A DNA stretch of 64,000 bases from Parafannyhessea umbonata (GTDB lineage Bacteria > Actinomycetota > Coriobacteriia > Coriobacteriales > Atopobiaceae), in assembly GCF_012844235.1 (NCBI RefSeq), contig NZ_JABAGR010000010.1, positions 1 through 64,000 of the forward strand. Direction: 5' to 3'. Below, one piece after another: positions 33,464 to 43,025 of this stretch; the stretch's first letter is position 1; each line of letters opens with the position of its first letter. A program made the position numbers and the translations under genes. Below the pieces are notes generated by a model. The model searched no databases. It was not told the origin of the DNA and worked only from the letters and a program-made list of their open reading frames with translations.

Positions 33464-36046
33464 ATGAGACCCTCCGCTTTCTTTAGAGGCGCTGCCGCAT
33501 CGCTGATAGTCTCAGCCGCGCTGTCGACGCCCGTTGCAGCATTTGCCCTGGAACCTGCCAGTTCGACCGACCAGACCGCCGCTCCCGCTTTGAATACGTC
33601 AGTAGCAGACGCAAGCGAGCAGGCGACGCTGGAGACAGTCGCACAGCCCGCGCAGACACCCGCTACGGATGGTGCGACGACGCAGAAAAGTACCAATGCG
33701 ATCGAGATAGACCAGACGTCAACTGCCGCTGCGAGCACGCAGGTCACGACGGACTCGTCCCAGCAGACGACGATCACCCAGGACGATTCGTCGAAGTCGC
33801 ATGGAGTTACCGAACCTTCCGAGGGGGAGTCCCTGGACGGCAAGTCCTACGTGATTCAAAACGACAACAACGGCACTCGTGGTGTCATGGACGTGAGCTG
33901 TGGCTCCAAGAGCAACGAGGCGAACGTCCAGCTGTACGAGTCGAATGGTACCGCGGCCCAGCGCTGGCGCTTCAGGAGCAACGGGGACGGTTCCTATGCC
34001 ATCTTGAACCAGGGCAGCGGCAAGGCGCTTGACGTTGCATACGGCAGCTATAAGAACGGCGGCAACGTCTGGCAGTATGACGCGAACGGATCCGATGCGC
34101 AGCGGTGGATTGTCAAGTGGATTGACCACTCGAAGGGACTTGCGAATATCTTGCTTGCGGCGCATCCGGAGCTTGCGCTCGACGCGTATGCTGGCTCGAC
34201 GGCAAATGGCACGAACCTACAGGTATGGGCAGCCAACGGCTCGGCCGCCCAGATCTGGCGCCTTCGCGACATCATCGAAGCGGAGGTCGACGCGATTCAG
34301 TGTGCTGCGCGCCTCGACGTCGTCGAGAGCCTTGATGGTAGCGACTTCAAGATCGTGAGTAAGGCCGATGGCAAGTCGCTTGCCGTGAGCGGCGGCAGCA
34401 AGTCTGTGGGCGCCGGTCTCGTTTTCGAGTCGGGTAGCGGCTCTGCGAGCCAGGCGTACCGACTGACGCGCGAAGGTGGCTACTGGCGCATCCGAAACGT
34501 CCGTTCTGGCCTCTCCGTCGCGGTCGTGAATGGCGACATCGTTCCAGGCGCGGCTATCCGTCAGGAGGCAAGCACCGCCGATGACTCACAGCTGTGGACC
34601 CTGTATCGCAGTAACGGCAGCTACGGTTTCGTCAACAAGAAGACCGGACTCGTATTCTCCAACGTGTCGGACCTGTTTTCCGGCATCACGATGGGCTCCG
34701 CGGGCGAGAAGGACGAGCTCTTCTCGCTTGAGAGCTGGGCGCCAAGCGTGGAAGAAGGCACGTATAGGATTACGAGCCAGCTTGGCAACGGGCAGAACCT
34801 AGATGTGAGCGGCGGATCAACCCACGATGGCGCCAACGTTCAGGACTATGCCTGGAACGGGTCCATGGCGCAGAAGTGGTACGTCAGGAACACGGGCAAC
34901 GGGTATGCCATCACCAATCTGGGCTCGGGCCTGCGTCTCTCGGTCAGCGGCAACAACGTGGTGCAGCAGGGGCACGACCACGTGTGGGGTCTCGCGTATG
35001 TCTTGGGCCATGGTCTGTCGCTCGTGGACCAGGGAAGCGGCAAGGCCCTGGACGTCTACGGCGCCAACAGATCATCCGGCGCGAACGTGCAGGTGTATGC
35101 CCCTAACGGCACGGATGCCCAGGTGTGGAACTTCGCTGCGGTGAGCCCACTCGATGATGGCTGGTACACCATTAGGACCGCTATGGGCAGCGGACGGGCC
35201 CTCGATGTCGCGGGTGCTTCCGCCTGCGACGGTGCCAACGTCAGACTCTGGGATTCCAACGGCTTTGACGCGCAGCGCTGGTACATCTTTGGCGTTGGCA
35301 ACGGCTACTACGCGTTCGTCAACGGAGCGAGCAACAAGGTGCTCGACGTTCAGGGTGGTGGCGGCTCCGGGGCGAACGTCCAACAATACACGGGCAACGG
35401 CACCAACGCACAGCGCTGGCGCTTCACGCTCAAGGACGGCGCCTTCACCTTCGTTAACGCCAACGGCAAGGTGCTGGACGTGTACGGCGGGTCCGATGCC
35501 AACGGCGCCAACGTGCAGATTTGGGATTCCAATGGCACCAGCGCCCAGCGCTGGCTGCTTTCCAACGCGAGCGTGTCGAACAAGATGAGCAGGCTCGTCA
35601 GGTTCGAGAACAACATGCTCGCCGTGGCGAACAACAACAGGCACGGCTACGACCAAGCGTATCGCTGGGGTGAACGTGGGGATTACGACTGCTCGTCCCT
35701 CGTAATCTCGTGCCTGAGGTGGGCGGGATTCTCCACTGGCGGCGCAACCACCACCTTCGACCTGAGGAGGAACCTCCAGGCCAGGGGCTGGCAGTGGATC
35801 ACCAACATCAATCCCTGGGAGGCGCAGCCTGGAGACATCATGCTGAGCGAGTTGCATCACGTGGCAGCGATGGTGACGCATTCGAGTATGGTCGAGGCTC
35901 GTGGCAACGAGTTCAACGGCGCCGTGGGTGGCCGTCCTGGCGACCAGACTGGTTGGGAGATTTGCGTCAGCCCGTGGAGGCGCCAGCGCGGACTTCACAC
36001 GAGCCAGAGTTGGGATGGTATCCTCCGCTTCACGGGTTGGTGCTAG
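33464..36046 (+). CDS. Secreted ricin-repeat lectin with C-terminal Amidase_5-like peptidoglycan hydrolase
   Basis: An 860-residue exported protein: signal peptide (MRPSAFFRGAAASLIVSAAL, cleaved near AFALE), a Thr/Ser/Gln-rich stalk to about 125, then some ten ricin-type beta-trefoil repeats with the QxW core (AQRWRF, AQIWRL, SQLWTL, AQKWYV and others) to about residue 710. The last 143 residues look like the phage peptidoglycan-hydrolase family Amidase_5/NlpC-like. The catalytic Cys is C743 in GDYDCSS, with His in ELHHVAAM (798/799). The repeats should bind wall glycan and place the hydrolase. There is no anchor motif, so retention is by the lectin. The ribosome site is weak (GGA). A TTG four codons upstream is unlikely to be the start. 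Confidence 0.82.
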   Translation: MRPSAFFRGAAASLIVSAALSTPVAAFALEPASSTDQTAAPALNTSVADASEQATLETVAQPAQTPATDGATTQKSTNAIEIDQTSTAAASTQVTTDSSQQTTITQDDSSKSHGVTEPSEGESLDGKSYVIQNDNNGTRGVMDVSCGSKSNEANVQLYESNGTAAQRWRFRSNGDGSYAILNQGSGKALDVAYGSYKNGGNVWQYDANGSDAQRWIVKWIDHSKGLANILLAAHPELALDAYAGSTANGTNLQVWAANGSAAQIWRLRDIIEAEVDAIQCAARLDVVESLDGSDFKIVSKADGKSLAVSGGSKSVGAGLVFESGSGSASQAYRLTREGGYWRIRNVRSGLSVAVVNGDIVPGAAIRQEASTADDSQLWTLYRSNGSYGFVNKKTGLVFSNVSDLFSGITMGSAGEKDELFSLESWAPSVEEGTYRITSQLGNGQNLDVSGGSTHDGANVQDYAWNGSMAQKWYVRNTGNGYAITNLGSGLRLSVSGNNVVQQGHDHVWGLAYVLGHGLSLVDQGSGKALDVYGANRSSGANVQVYAPNGTDAQVWNFAAVSPLDDGWYTIRTAMGSGRALDVAGASACDGANVRLWDSNGFDAQRWYIFGVGNGYYAFVNGASNKVLDVQGGGGSGANVQQYTGNGTNAQRWRFTLKDGAFTFVNANGKVLDVYGGSDANGANVQIWDSNGTSAQRWLLSNASVSNKMSRLVRFENNMLAVANNNRHGYDQAYRWGERGDYDCSSLVISCLRWAGFSTGGATTTFDLRRNLQARGWQWITNINPWEAQPGDIMLSELHHVAAMVTHSSMVEARGNEFNGAVGGRPGDQTGWEICVSPWRRQRGLHTSQSWDGILRFTGWC

Positions 36047-36114
36047 GGTAACGGACAATGCGCCCGCGCATTTGCAGCCTTTGCGAACGTGGCGGCCGGC
36101 AGGCGGCGCGTCCC

Positions 36115-36143
36115 TTGCCCGCGTGGGCGCTATCGAGTATCAT
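36115..36143 (+). promoter_or_regulatory. Probable promoter of yebC
   Basis: TTGCCC (36115-36120) and TATCAT (36138-36143) with 17-bp spacing, 36 bases ahead of the ATG. Confidence 0.5.
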
Positions 36144-36178
36144 CTTTGTGTTTTTGCCAATACCAGAAGGAGTTGTGT

Positions 36179-36976
36179 ATGTCCGGACACTCTAAGTGGG
36201 CTACCACTAAGCACAAGAAGGCCGCGATCGACGCGAAGCGTTCCGCGCTCTTCTCCAAGCACTCGCGTAACATCACCGTTGCTGCTCGTACCGGTGGCGA
36301 CCCCAACCCGGACAACAACGCCTCCCTCGCAGCGGCCGTCGCCCGCGCCCGCATGGTCTCCATGCCGAACGCCAAGATCAAGGCCGCGATCGACAAGGCC
36401 TTTGGCTCCGGCGCCGACGCCGCGGTCTACAAGGAGGTCACGTACGAGGGCTACGGTCCCGCCGGCACCGCCTTCTACGTCGAGTGCCTGACGGACAACC
36501 TCAACCGCACCGCGGCCGACGTGCGCTCTGCGTTCACGCACGCGGGCGGCAACCTGGGCACCGCGGGCTCCGTCTCGTTCCAGTTCACCCGCAAGGGCTC
36601 CATCGCCGTGGAGAAGGTCATCGTCTCTGACGAGAAGAAGGTCGCCGACAAGGAGAACGCCGTCGACGAGGACGAGTTCATGATGGCCGTTGCCGAGGCC
36701 GGCGGCGAGGACTACGAGGACGCGGGCGACCAGTGGATCGTCTACACCGCGTACGACAAGATGCAGGACGTCCAGAAGGCGCTCGAGGCCCAGGGCATCG
36801 AGTGCAAGGGCTCCGAGCTCACGATGGTGCCGAACACCCCGACCAAGCTCGAGCTCGCTGACGCCAAGAAGGTGCAGCGCCTGATCGACCGCCTGGAGGA
36901 GCTGGACGACGTGCAGAACGTCTACACCACCATGGAGGTCTCCGACGAGGTCGCGGCTCAGCTCGACGAGGACTAG
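36179..36976 (+). CDS. yebC: YebC/PmpR-family protein
   Basis: A 265-residue cytosolic protein of the widely conserved YebC (TACO1) family. Members have been described as transcription regulators, and some have been linked to translation of difficult proline-rich stretches. The opening MSGHSKWATTKHKKAAIDAKR is nearly diagnostic, and GDPNPDNN, MPNAKIKAAIDKA, YEGYGPAG and the GGNLGTAGSVSFQF segment follow in family order. An acidic Lys/Asp/Glu stretch (about 145-162) is a little longer than usual. AGAAGGAG precedes the ATG. It stands alone between a probable promoter and a terminator. Confidence 0.95.
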   Translation: MSGHSKWATTKHKKAAIDAKRSALFSKHSRNITVAARTGGDPNPDNNASLAAAVARARMVSMPNAKIKAAIDKAFGSGADAAVYKEVTYEGYGPAGTAFYVECLTDNLNRTAADVRSAFTHAGGNLGTAGSVSFQFTRKGSIAVEKVIVSDEKKVADKENAVDEDEFMMAVAEAGGEDYEDAGDQWIVYTAYDKMQDVQKALEAQGIECKGSELTMVPNTPTKLELADAKKVQRLIDRLEELDDVQNVYTTMEVSDEVAAQLDED

Positions 36977-37001
36977 CACCAAAAGCCAACAGTGTTGCGC
37001 G

Positions 37002-37029
37002 CGCGGCGGCCCCCGGGTCGCCGCGTTTT
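37002..37029 (+). terminator. Rho-independent terminator after yebC
   Basis: Seven-base-pair stem CGCGGCG / CGCCGCG with a ten-base loop, directly followed by four T. Confidence 0.85.
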
Positions 37030-37079
37030 GTGAAGGGGGAAGTCCGCGTCGTCGGACGCGCCCCGGCCAGGGAGGCAGC

Positions 37080-38123
37080 TTGAGGAAGCAGGACATGACG
37101 CAGGCACAGGCCGAGAAGATCCTCGACCTGCCGGAGCGCTACACGAAGTCCGACCTGAGGAAGCGCTTCATGAAGCTCGCCCAGCGCTACCACCCGGACA
37201 ACGCCGCGACGAACGGCATCAGCCCCGAGGTGGCGCAGCGCAAGATGACGCAGGTGAACAAGGCGTACGGCCTGCTGAAGACCCTCTTCGAGGACGATGC
37301 CGCCGCGACGGTCCAGCGCGACCTCGTGGGCGGCGACCCCGGCCGCTACGGCGTGGGCGTGCACTTTGACCCCATGGGCCAGCACGCGCGCCAGACGGCC
37401 GTGGACGACTCGCTGTTTTGGGACGAGCACGGCAACCCCAGGAGCGCGGTGGCCGAGAAGGCCGCAAACGACGCGGTCGACGCGGCGCCGGGGACGCATC
37501 GCCTGCGCCGTTTCCTACTTGGGCCCGTCTTCCTGCGGGTGGTCTGCGTGGCTGCGCTCGCCCTTGTGTGGTGGAACGTGTTCCCGTGGGCGGGGGGCCG
37601 TGCGGCGGGATTCGACGCGGCGCGCCTCCAGACGCTTGCGGACTGGGTGCCGCTCCTGTGCGCGGCGGTGTATCCCACGTACTTCCTGGCGTACGAGTCG
37701 CTGACCGGGCACGTGTCCGGCGTCGTGCGCGAGGCCATAAACGGGGCGGTGTCGCTTGCGACGGGCGTGCACGTGGAGGTCCGCAAGAGCGGCACGTACA
37801 CCTCGGAGCTCACGAGCCTCATCCAGAAGCAGTGGTACGGCCCGCTCATCCTGCCGCTTGCGGCGTGGGTGGCGTCCCTTGGCCTGGCACAGGGCTCCGG
37901 CTGGCCGCGCTACGTCCTTCTCGCGCTGGGCGCGCTCATGGCGCTCGACGCCCTGCTCTCGACGTTTGGCATGGGCCTTGCGGACAGCGTCGCGCGCCAT
38001 GTGGGCGACGCCGCGGAGAAGTGGTACGTGCAGGCGCGCATGGACATGCTGAAGCGCTGCGGCCAGTGGGGGAGCCCCGCCGGCGCGCGTCACTCTGGTG
38101 CGGGGAACGTAAGGTGGGAATAG
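37080..38123 (+). CDS. J-domain protein with membrane helices
   Basis: A 347-residue protein with a DnaJ-type J domain at the N-terminus (about residues 5-75), recognisable by the Lys/Arg-rich helix and the HPD motif in YHPDN, which stimulates Hsp70. Gly/Phe and zinc domains are absent, so it is not a canonical DnaJ. From about residue 150 there are four hydrophobic segments, so the J domain would face the cytosol from the membrane and could recruit DnaK there. Start: TTG at 37080 with GGGAGG ahead; ATG at 37095 with GAGGAAG ahead is as good. Client and function are unknown. The next gene starts two bases after its stop. Confidence 0.75.
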   Translation: MRKQDMTQAQAEKILDLPERYTKSDLRKRFMKLAQRYHPDNAATNGISPEVAQRKMTQVNKAYGLLKTLFEDDAAATVQRDLVGGDPGRYGVGVHFDPMGQHARQTAVDDSLFWDEHGNPRSAVAEKAANDAVDAAPGTHRLRRFLLGPVFLRVVCVAALALVWWNVFPWAGGRAAGFDAARLQTLADWVPLLCAAVYPTYFLAYESLTGHVSGVVREAINGAVSLATGVHVEVRKSGTYTSELTSLIQKQWYGPLILPLAAWVASLGLAQGSGWPRYVLLALGALMALDALLSTFGMGLADSVARHVGDAAEKWYVQARMDMLKRCGQWGSPAGARHSGAGNVRWE

Positions 38124-38125
38124 AA

Positions 38126-39526
38126 ATGGAAAGGCCATTGGCAAGCAAATCGTTAGGCCGTACCCACCTTGCTCTTGCGGGAAAGACGGTGACGCGCCTT
38201 GCCTGCGCTTATCTGGTCTGCGTGACGCTGTTCAGCCTGCTGGCTGTTGGCGTCGCCTCGATTCCGCGTTCTGCAATCTGCCTCCATGTGCAGCAGTCCA
38301 TTTCTGAGCTCTCCTTGGAAGGCCAGTACCACAGGCTATTGCCCGAAGACGATGCCTGGCAGCTCGACAACTACACAACTGCGATCATGCTCAATCAGGC
38401 GTACCACTCTGCGGAGAACCCCGTGCTTTCCGCCGCCTATAACTTTCAATGGCATGGTCCGGGCAATGGCGACGACCAGATATCCGCCTTGGAAAGTGGC
38501 ATGAAAAGGCCTCGGGGCAGCCTGTCAGCCGACGGCTGGATAGCCTATGGGCGCTATTGGCACGGGTATCTCTCCGTGTTGAAACCGCTTCTTATCGCAT
38601 TTGACCTTTCTCAGATACGGGTGGTTTTCCTACTTGCCTTTGTCGCGCTTTTAGGCTGGTCGACGGTTCTGCTCTCAAGATCGGAGGGCACAGTGACTGC
38701 GGTCATTTACCTAAGCGCCTTCTTCGCGGTCCACTTCATAGTTGCTGCGTTCTCCCCCTCACTATTTTTCTCTTTTTGTATCGGAATCGCTGCTACGGTT
38801 TTTGTGCAGCTGCATCACGACGGTCGCTGGAGTTTTCTGAATAGCGGCGAAGGAGTCGTCTCCTGGCTCGTGTTCTATTTTGTGATTGGAGGCGTGACCG
38901 TATTCTTCGACTTTCTCGACACTCCTATTGTTGCGTTGGGTCTTCCCTTGGGAATGCAGGTGTTCCTTGCGCGGGATAGAATCGGTCGTGACCAAGTGAC
39001 GAAATCGATCTTTTTCGTGCTTGCCGCCTCTTTGTCATGGGCCATTGGATATGGCGGGCTCATGCTTACAAAATGGATTCTCTCATCCTTGGTAACCGGC
39101 TTCGACTTCATGCGAGACGGATTCTCAAGTGTCGTATATAGATCGGGCGGAACGTCTGGTGCTCTCAAGATTGCGCGGACGGCGGCCCTAAGAAAGAACG
39201 TGGGACTGCTTGTCCATCGCTGGCAAGTGAAAATGCTCGTACCGCCTTTTGTTGTCGCGCTCGTATGGCTGGCCAAGACTGGCCGATGGAGGCGCCTTGG
39301 TTCGGCTCACTGGTGGTATCTGATCCCCTTGGCTCTTGTGGGCGCTCTTCCATTCGGATGGTATTTGGTTGCCGACAACCACTCTTTCGTGCACGCATTT
39401 ATCACGTACCGTGATCTGGTGGTGTTGCTGGTTGTTGCTGCACTGTCCATTGGGCCAGTAATCGACCGTGCACGAAGAATGTGTCTGCGGCAGCCGGAAG
39501 GTAATGGAGCGTCCGCTAAGCTGTAG
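38126..39526 (+). CDS. Polytopic membrane protein of unknown function
   Basis: A 466-residue protein with about ten hydrophobic segments and one larger extracytoplasmic loop after the first helix (about residues 50-155), rich in aromatic and polar residues. The layout resembles the polyprenyl-linked GT-C glycosyltransferases found in polysaccharide regions, but I see no convincing DXD-type motif, so that is only a suggestion. It starts at ATG 38126 with a GGTGGGAA site, two bases after the J-domain gene. Its codon use is visibly less GC-biased than upstream genes and it sits at the boundary of the polysaccharide region, suggesting acquired DNA from here on. Confidence 0.6.
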   Translation: MERPLASKSLGRTHLALAGKTVTRLACAYLVCVTLFSLLAVGVASIPRSAICLHVQQSISELSLEGQYHRLLPEDDAWQLDNYTTAIMLNQAYHSAENPVLSAAYNFQWHGPGNGDDQISALESGMKRPRGSLSADGWIAYGRYWHGYLSVLKPLLIAFDLSQIRVVFLLAFVALLGWSTVLLSRSEGTVTAVIYLSAFFAVHFIVAAFSPSLFFSFCIGIAATVFVQLHHDGRWSFLNSGEGVVSWLVFYFVIGGVTVFFDFLDTPIVALGLPLGMQVFLARDRIGRDQVTKSIFFVLAASLSWAIGYGGLMLTKWILSSLVTGFDFMRDGFSSVVYRSGGTSGALKIARTAALRKNVGLLVHRWQVKMLVPPFVVALVWLAKTGRWRRLGSAHWWYLIPLALVGALPFGWYLVADNHSFVHAFITYRDLVVLLVVAALSIGPVIDRARRMCLRQPEGNGASAKL

Positions 39527-39607
39527 CATCGATGGATTCCCCATTGTTGGTCTATTATCTTTACGTTCATGGCCTTTCTCGAAGTCGACGCTTAGGAGGA
39601 CCGACAG

Positions 39608-40510
39608 GTGAAGGGAATCATCCTGGCGGGTGGCAGCGGAACGAGGCTGTACCCCCTTACTACCGTTACGAGCAAGCAACTCCTACCGGTGTATGACAAA
39701 CCGATGATCTACTATCCGCTTTCGACTCTTATGCTGTCTGGCATCAGGGACATTCTGATCATCAGCACTCCTCAGGACCTCCCCAACTTTAAGCGCTTGC
39801 TTGGTGACGGATCAGATTTTGGTGTGTCGCTCTCGTACGAGAAGCAGCCTGTTCCCAATGGGTTGGCGCAGGCGTTCGTCATCGGGCGCGACTTCGTAGG
39901 GTCAGATGCCTGTGCGCTCATTCTTGGTGACAACATCTTCTATGGCAACGGGCTATCGCGCCACCTGCGTAAGGCTGTCGCTGCGGCGAAGAGTGGAAAA
40001 GCTACGGTGTTCGGCTATCGCGTCGATGATCCTGAGCGCTTTGGTGTCGTAGAGTTCGACAAGGACTACAACGCCGTGTCGATTGAGGAGAAGCCTATAC
40101 ATCCAAAGAGCAACTACGCGGTTACGGGGCTGTATTTTTATGATTCTCGTGTTTGCGACTTTGCATTGCGGGTGACTCCCTCCTCTAGAGGCGAGTATGA
40201 GATCACGGACCTGAACAAGATGTACCTGGAGGCCGGTGACCTCAACGTGGTGACTCTCGGGCGTGGGTATGCCTGGCTCGATACCGGCACCATGGAATCG
40301 CTTGCCGAGGCCTCCCAGTTTGTGAGGACGGTTGAGCAGGCTCAGGACCTGCCCGTTTCCGTACCCGAGGAGATAGCTTACGAAAACGGTTGGATTCCAC
40401 GCGAGCGTCTGCTCGCATGCGCGGAGCGCTATGGTAAGAGCGACTATGGCAAGCACCTCAAGATGGTTGCGCAGGGTGGCATCGCTCCGAGCGGAAGGTA
40501 CGAGGAGTAG
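39608..40510 (+). CDS. rfbA: Glucose-1-phosphate thymidylyltransferase
   Basis: Makes dTDP-glucose from dTTP and glucose 1-phosphate, the first step of dTDP-L-rhamnose synthesis. The 300-residue protein has the nucleotide-binding start [16 protein letters not shown] and the metal-binding [10 protein letters not shown], with the sugar site EEKP and [11 protein letters not shown]. The GTG start has a strong AGGAGG nine bases before it. It begins a run of genes (39608-44718) in which rfbD, rfbC and rfbB are interleaved with a glycosyltransferase and a GtrA protein. The 81 bases upstream contain a TATTAT near 39551 that could be a -10. Confidence 0.96.
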   Translation: MKGIILAGGSGTRLYPLTTVTSKQLLPVYDKPMIYYPLSTLMLSGIRDILIISTPQDLPNFKRLLGDGSDFGVSLSYEKQPVPNGLAQAFVIGRDFVGSDACALILGDNIFYGNGLSRHLRKAVAAAKSGKATVFGYRVDDPERFGVVEFDKDYNAVSIEEKPIHPKSNYAVTGLYFYDSRVCDFALRVTPSSRGEYEITDLNKMYLEAGDLNVVTLGRGYAWLDTGTMESLAEASQFVRTVEQAQDLPVSVPEEIAYENGWIPRERLLACAERYGKSDYGKHLKMVAQGGIAPSGRYEE

Positions 40511-40512
40511 AC

Positions 40513-41430
40513 ATGCACGTTTTAATAACGGGCGCGCATGGGCAACTGGGTAGCGAAATTCAGCGCTGCGTGGAACGTGGACGCTCGGAGATCGGGCCAA
40601 TCTCCGATGCGTGGAAAGTGGCGCTCATCGATTACGCTGGCTCTGCGGATCTCGACGTCTCGAGCATCCGCTCCGTCGATTCTTGGTTCGAGAGCCATGA
40701 TCCCTATGACGTCGTCATCAACTGTGCGGCGATGACGAACGTCGACGGATGCGAGAAGGACTTTTCCCGCGCCTTCGCAACGAACGCCTTGGGCCCGATG
40801 AACCTTGCGATCGCGACTGAGCGACAGGGCGCGAAGCTCGTTCACGTCTCGACGGACTATGTGTTCTCGGGGGAGGAATCCGGTGCGCGTCTTGAGTCGG
40901 ACGTGCCTTGTCCAATCTCTGCCTATGGACGCTCTAAGCTCGCAGGGGAGGGCCTGGCAACCTCCCGTAATCCCAGGACGTTTGTGGTCCGAACGGCATG
41001 GCTCTATGGTCTCGAAGGCAAGAATTTCGTAAAGACGATGCTTCGCTTGGCGCAGGCGCACTCTAGGGTTACGGTAGTGGACGACCAGGTGGGAAACCCC
41101 ACTTCGGCAAGCGATTTGGCCCACGAGCTCCTTGCGCTATCGCTGACGGACGCCTTTGGCACCTTTCACGCCACGTGTGAGGGGACTTGCTCATGGGCGG
41201 ACTTTGCACAGGCGATATTCGAAGAGTTCGGGATCGAATGTACTGTCGAGCGCTGCAGCTCGGCCGAGTACTTGGCTGCACATCCCGAAAGCGCTGAGCG
41301 CCCGCGATTCTCTGCCCTTGATAGCAGTAGCCTGTATGCCGTAGTGCCCGAACGGATGAGAACTTGGCGTACAGCGCTTTTCTCGTACCGCGATAGCTAT
41401 AAGTCTCACTTTGGAGGAAACCATGCGTAA
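40513..41430 (+). CDS. rfbD: dTDP-4-dehydrorhamnose reductase
   Basis: Last step of dTDP-L-rhamnose synthesis: NAD(P)H-dependent reduction of dTDP-4-keto-L-rhamnose. The 305-residue short-chain-dehydrogenase fold shows the cofactor loop ITGAHGQLG, the NCAAMTNVDGCE segment, VSTDYVFSG and the catalytic YGRSK (Y138, K142). It starts two bases after rfbA and overlaps the next glycosyltransferase by eight bases, so it is part of one transcript. Length is normal for RmlD without a fused epimerase. Confidence 0.94.
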   Translation: MHVLITGAHGQLGSEIQRCVERGRSEIGPISDAWKVALIDYAGSADLDVSSIRSVDSWFESHDPYDVVINCAAMTNVDGCEKDFSRAFATNALGPMNLAIATERQGAKLVHVSTDYVFSGEESGARLESDVPCPISAYGRSKLAGEGLATSRNPRTFVVRTAWLYGLEGKNFVKTMLRLAQAHSRVTVVDDQVGNPTSASDLAHELLALSLTDAFGTFHATCEGTCSWADFAQAIFEEFGIECTVERCSSAEYLAAHPESAERPRFSALDSSSLYAVVPERMRTWRTALFSYRDSYKSHFGGNHA

Positions 41431-42580
41431 GGATGCAGAGTCGCTCGTATCCGTAATCGTTCCCATATACAACACCGAGAAGTTCCTGCCGCAGTGCTTG
41501 GACAGTATTTGCGGCCAGACATACAAGAACTTGGAAATCATACTGATTGACGACGGGTGTACCGACGGGTCTCCGCAGATCATCGATAGCTATGCGGCCA
41601 TAGACTCCCGAATTAAGCCGATTCACAAGAAGAACGGCGGATACGGTGCTGGGTGCAATCGCGGAATCGAAGAAGCTACCGGACGTTGGATCTCAATAAT
41701 CGAGCCGGACGACTACATCGACTCGACCATGTATGAGGAGCTGCTCAAGTTCGCGGCTTCCTTTGACGAGGAGATAGACATCGTTAAGGCCGCATGGACC
41801 GACCTAAGGGATTGGGATGACCCTGATACCATGAGGTCGTTTCCGGCAGCTATAACGAAGAGAATTCCTACCTCGAAGCGTCCATTTACCCTTGAGGAAG
41901 ACCCAAGGCTCATTTCGACGCATCCCTCTATCTGGTCTGCGATATATCGTCGCGGATTCCTGAACGAGAAGGGCATACGTTTTATCGAGTATCTCGGGGC
42001 TGGCTGGGCAGACAACCCATTCCTTATAGAGACGATGTGCCAGGCGGACGCGATTCTGTATCTCAACAAGTGCTTCTATAACTACCGCACCGACCTCCCG
42101 GGAAGCACGTACGACCATAAGGCGGATGATGCGATCACCCGACCGTTCGACCGGTGGCACACGATGCTTGACATTATCGAGCGTCTTGGAGTGAAGGATG
42201 AAGGCATTCTCGCAGCCCACTACGTGCGTGGCTTTGACTATGCACGTGGCGCGATTATCGACGATGGCGAGGATAACCCTCTTGTAAAAGAGAACGTCAA
42301 GAAGATGTTCTTGCGTATGAAGCCCGAAATCGTTGACAAGATGTGCGAGCTTCCGACGAACAGGCGGAAGTATTACTACGATGTCACGGGTCGGCAGATG
42401 CCTCAAAATTCGCGACTGGCAAGGGCTGCCTATCTGGCGGGTCAAGTGGATTACGAGTTTAAGAGCTTTGGTCCGCTAGGGGTCATGGGCATGTCTTACG
42501 CCCATGTTATGAGCGCCATGCACATAATGATGCACGGCGACTTCCAACGCGATAAGCACGTAGGCAAGGCCAACAGGTAA
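41423..42580 (+). CDS. Family 2 glycosyltransferase
   Basis: A 385-residue cytosolic GT-A enzyme. The opening VSVIVPIYNTEKFLPQCLDSI, the IDDGCTDGS nucleotide-sugar motif and EPDDYID (metal-binding) are typical of GT2 enzymes that build surface polysaccharides. The C-terminal 120 residues are a helical region without membrane segments. The donor is likely dTDP-rhamnose or another sugar from this locus, but sequence alone does not tell. The ATG lies inside the end of rfbD behind TTGGAGGAAA. The 4-base-rich spacing to gtrA (19 bases) keeps it in the operon. Confidence 0.85.
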   Translation: MRKDAESLVSVIVPIYNTEKFLPQCLDSICGQTYKNLEIILIDDGCTDGSPQIIDSYAAIDSRIKPIHKKNGGYGAGCNRGIEEATGRWISIIEPDDYIDSTMYEELLKFAASFDEEIDIVKAAWTDLRDWDDPDTMRSFPAAITKRIPTSKRPFTLEEDPRLISTHPSIWSAIYRRGFLNEKGIRFIEYLGAGWADNPFLIETMCQADAILYLNKCFYNYRTDLPGSTYDHKADDAITRPFDRWHTMLDIIERLGVKDEGILAAHYVRGFDYARGAIIDDGEDNPLVKENVKKMFLRMKPEIVDKMCELPTNRRKYYYDVTGRQMPQNSRLARAAYLAGQVDYEFKSFGPLGVMGMSYAHVMSAMHIMMHGDFQRDKHVGKANR

Positions 42581-42599
42581 TAGAGCGAGAGGATTATCC

Positions 42600-43019
42600 T
42601 TGAGACAGCTTCTGGCCCAGTTTATGAAGTTTGGTGTGGTTGGGGTCATCGCCTTCGTTATTGACTTCGGCCTCATGGTTCTTTTACATGAGACGATTGG
42701 AATGGACCCGGTCTTAGCGGCAGCGATATCGTTTAGCGTTAGTACCGTCTTTAACTACCTTGCGAGCATGCGCTTTGTGTTTACCCACCGCGAGGACCTT
42801 AGCAAGACGCGCGAATTCACGATTTTCGTAATCCTGAGCGTAATAGGCCTAGCCATCAACGAGGTTTGTATGGTGGCCGGACAGGTTGCGTTCGAGGGCG
42901 TTGGGGTCGACTATGCACATGGGCCCTACTATATGTTTGTAAAGGTCGTCGCAACCGCGGTGGTGATGTTTTGGAACTTCTTCAGTAGGAAGAAGTGGCT
43001 GGATGCCGGCGACAGATAG
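42600..43019 (+). CDS. GtrA-family membrane protein
   Basis: A 139-residue, four-helix membrane protein of the GtrA family, which often helps flip polyprenyl-phosphate-linked sugars for glycan decoration. Family cues are the opening FMKFGVVGVIAFVIDFGLM, the SFSVSTVFNYLASMRFVF segment and a final FWNFFSRKKW. It begins with TTG at 42600, preceded by GAGAGGA. The polyprenyl-phosphate glycosyltransferase at 44725 is the natural partner. Confidence 0.88.
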   Translation: MRQLLAQFMKFGVVGVIAFVIDFGLMVLLHETIGMDPVLAAAISFSVSTVFNYLASMRFVFTHREDLSKTREFTIFVILSVIGLAINEVCMVAGQVAFEGVGVDYAHGPYYMFVKVVATAVVMFWNFFSRKKWLDAGDR

Positions 43020-43025
43020 GAAATC

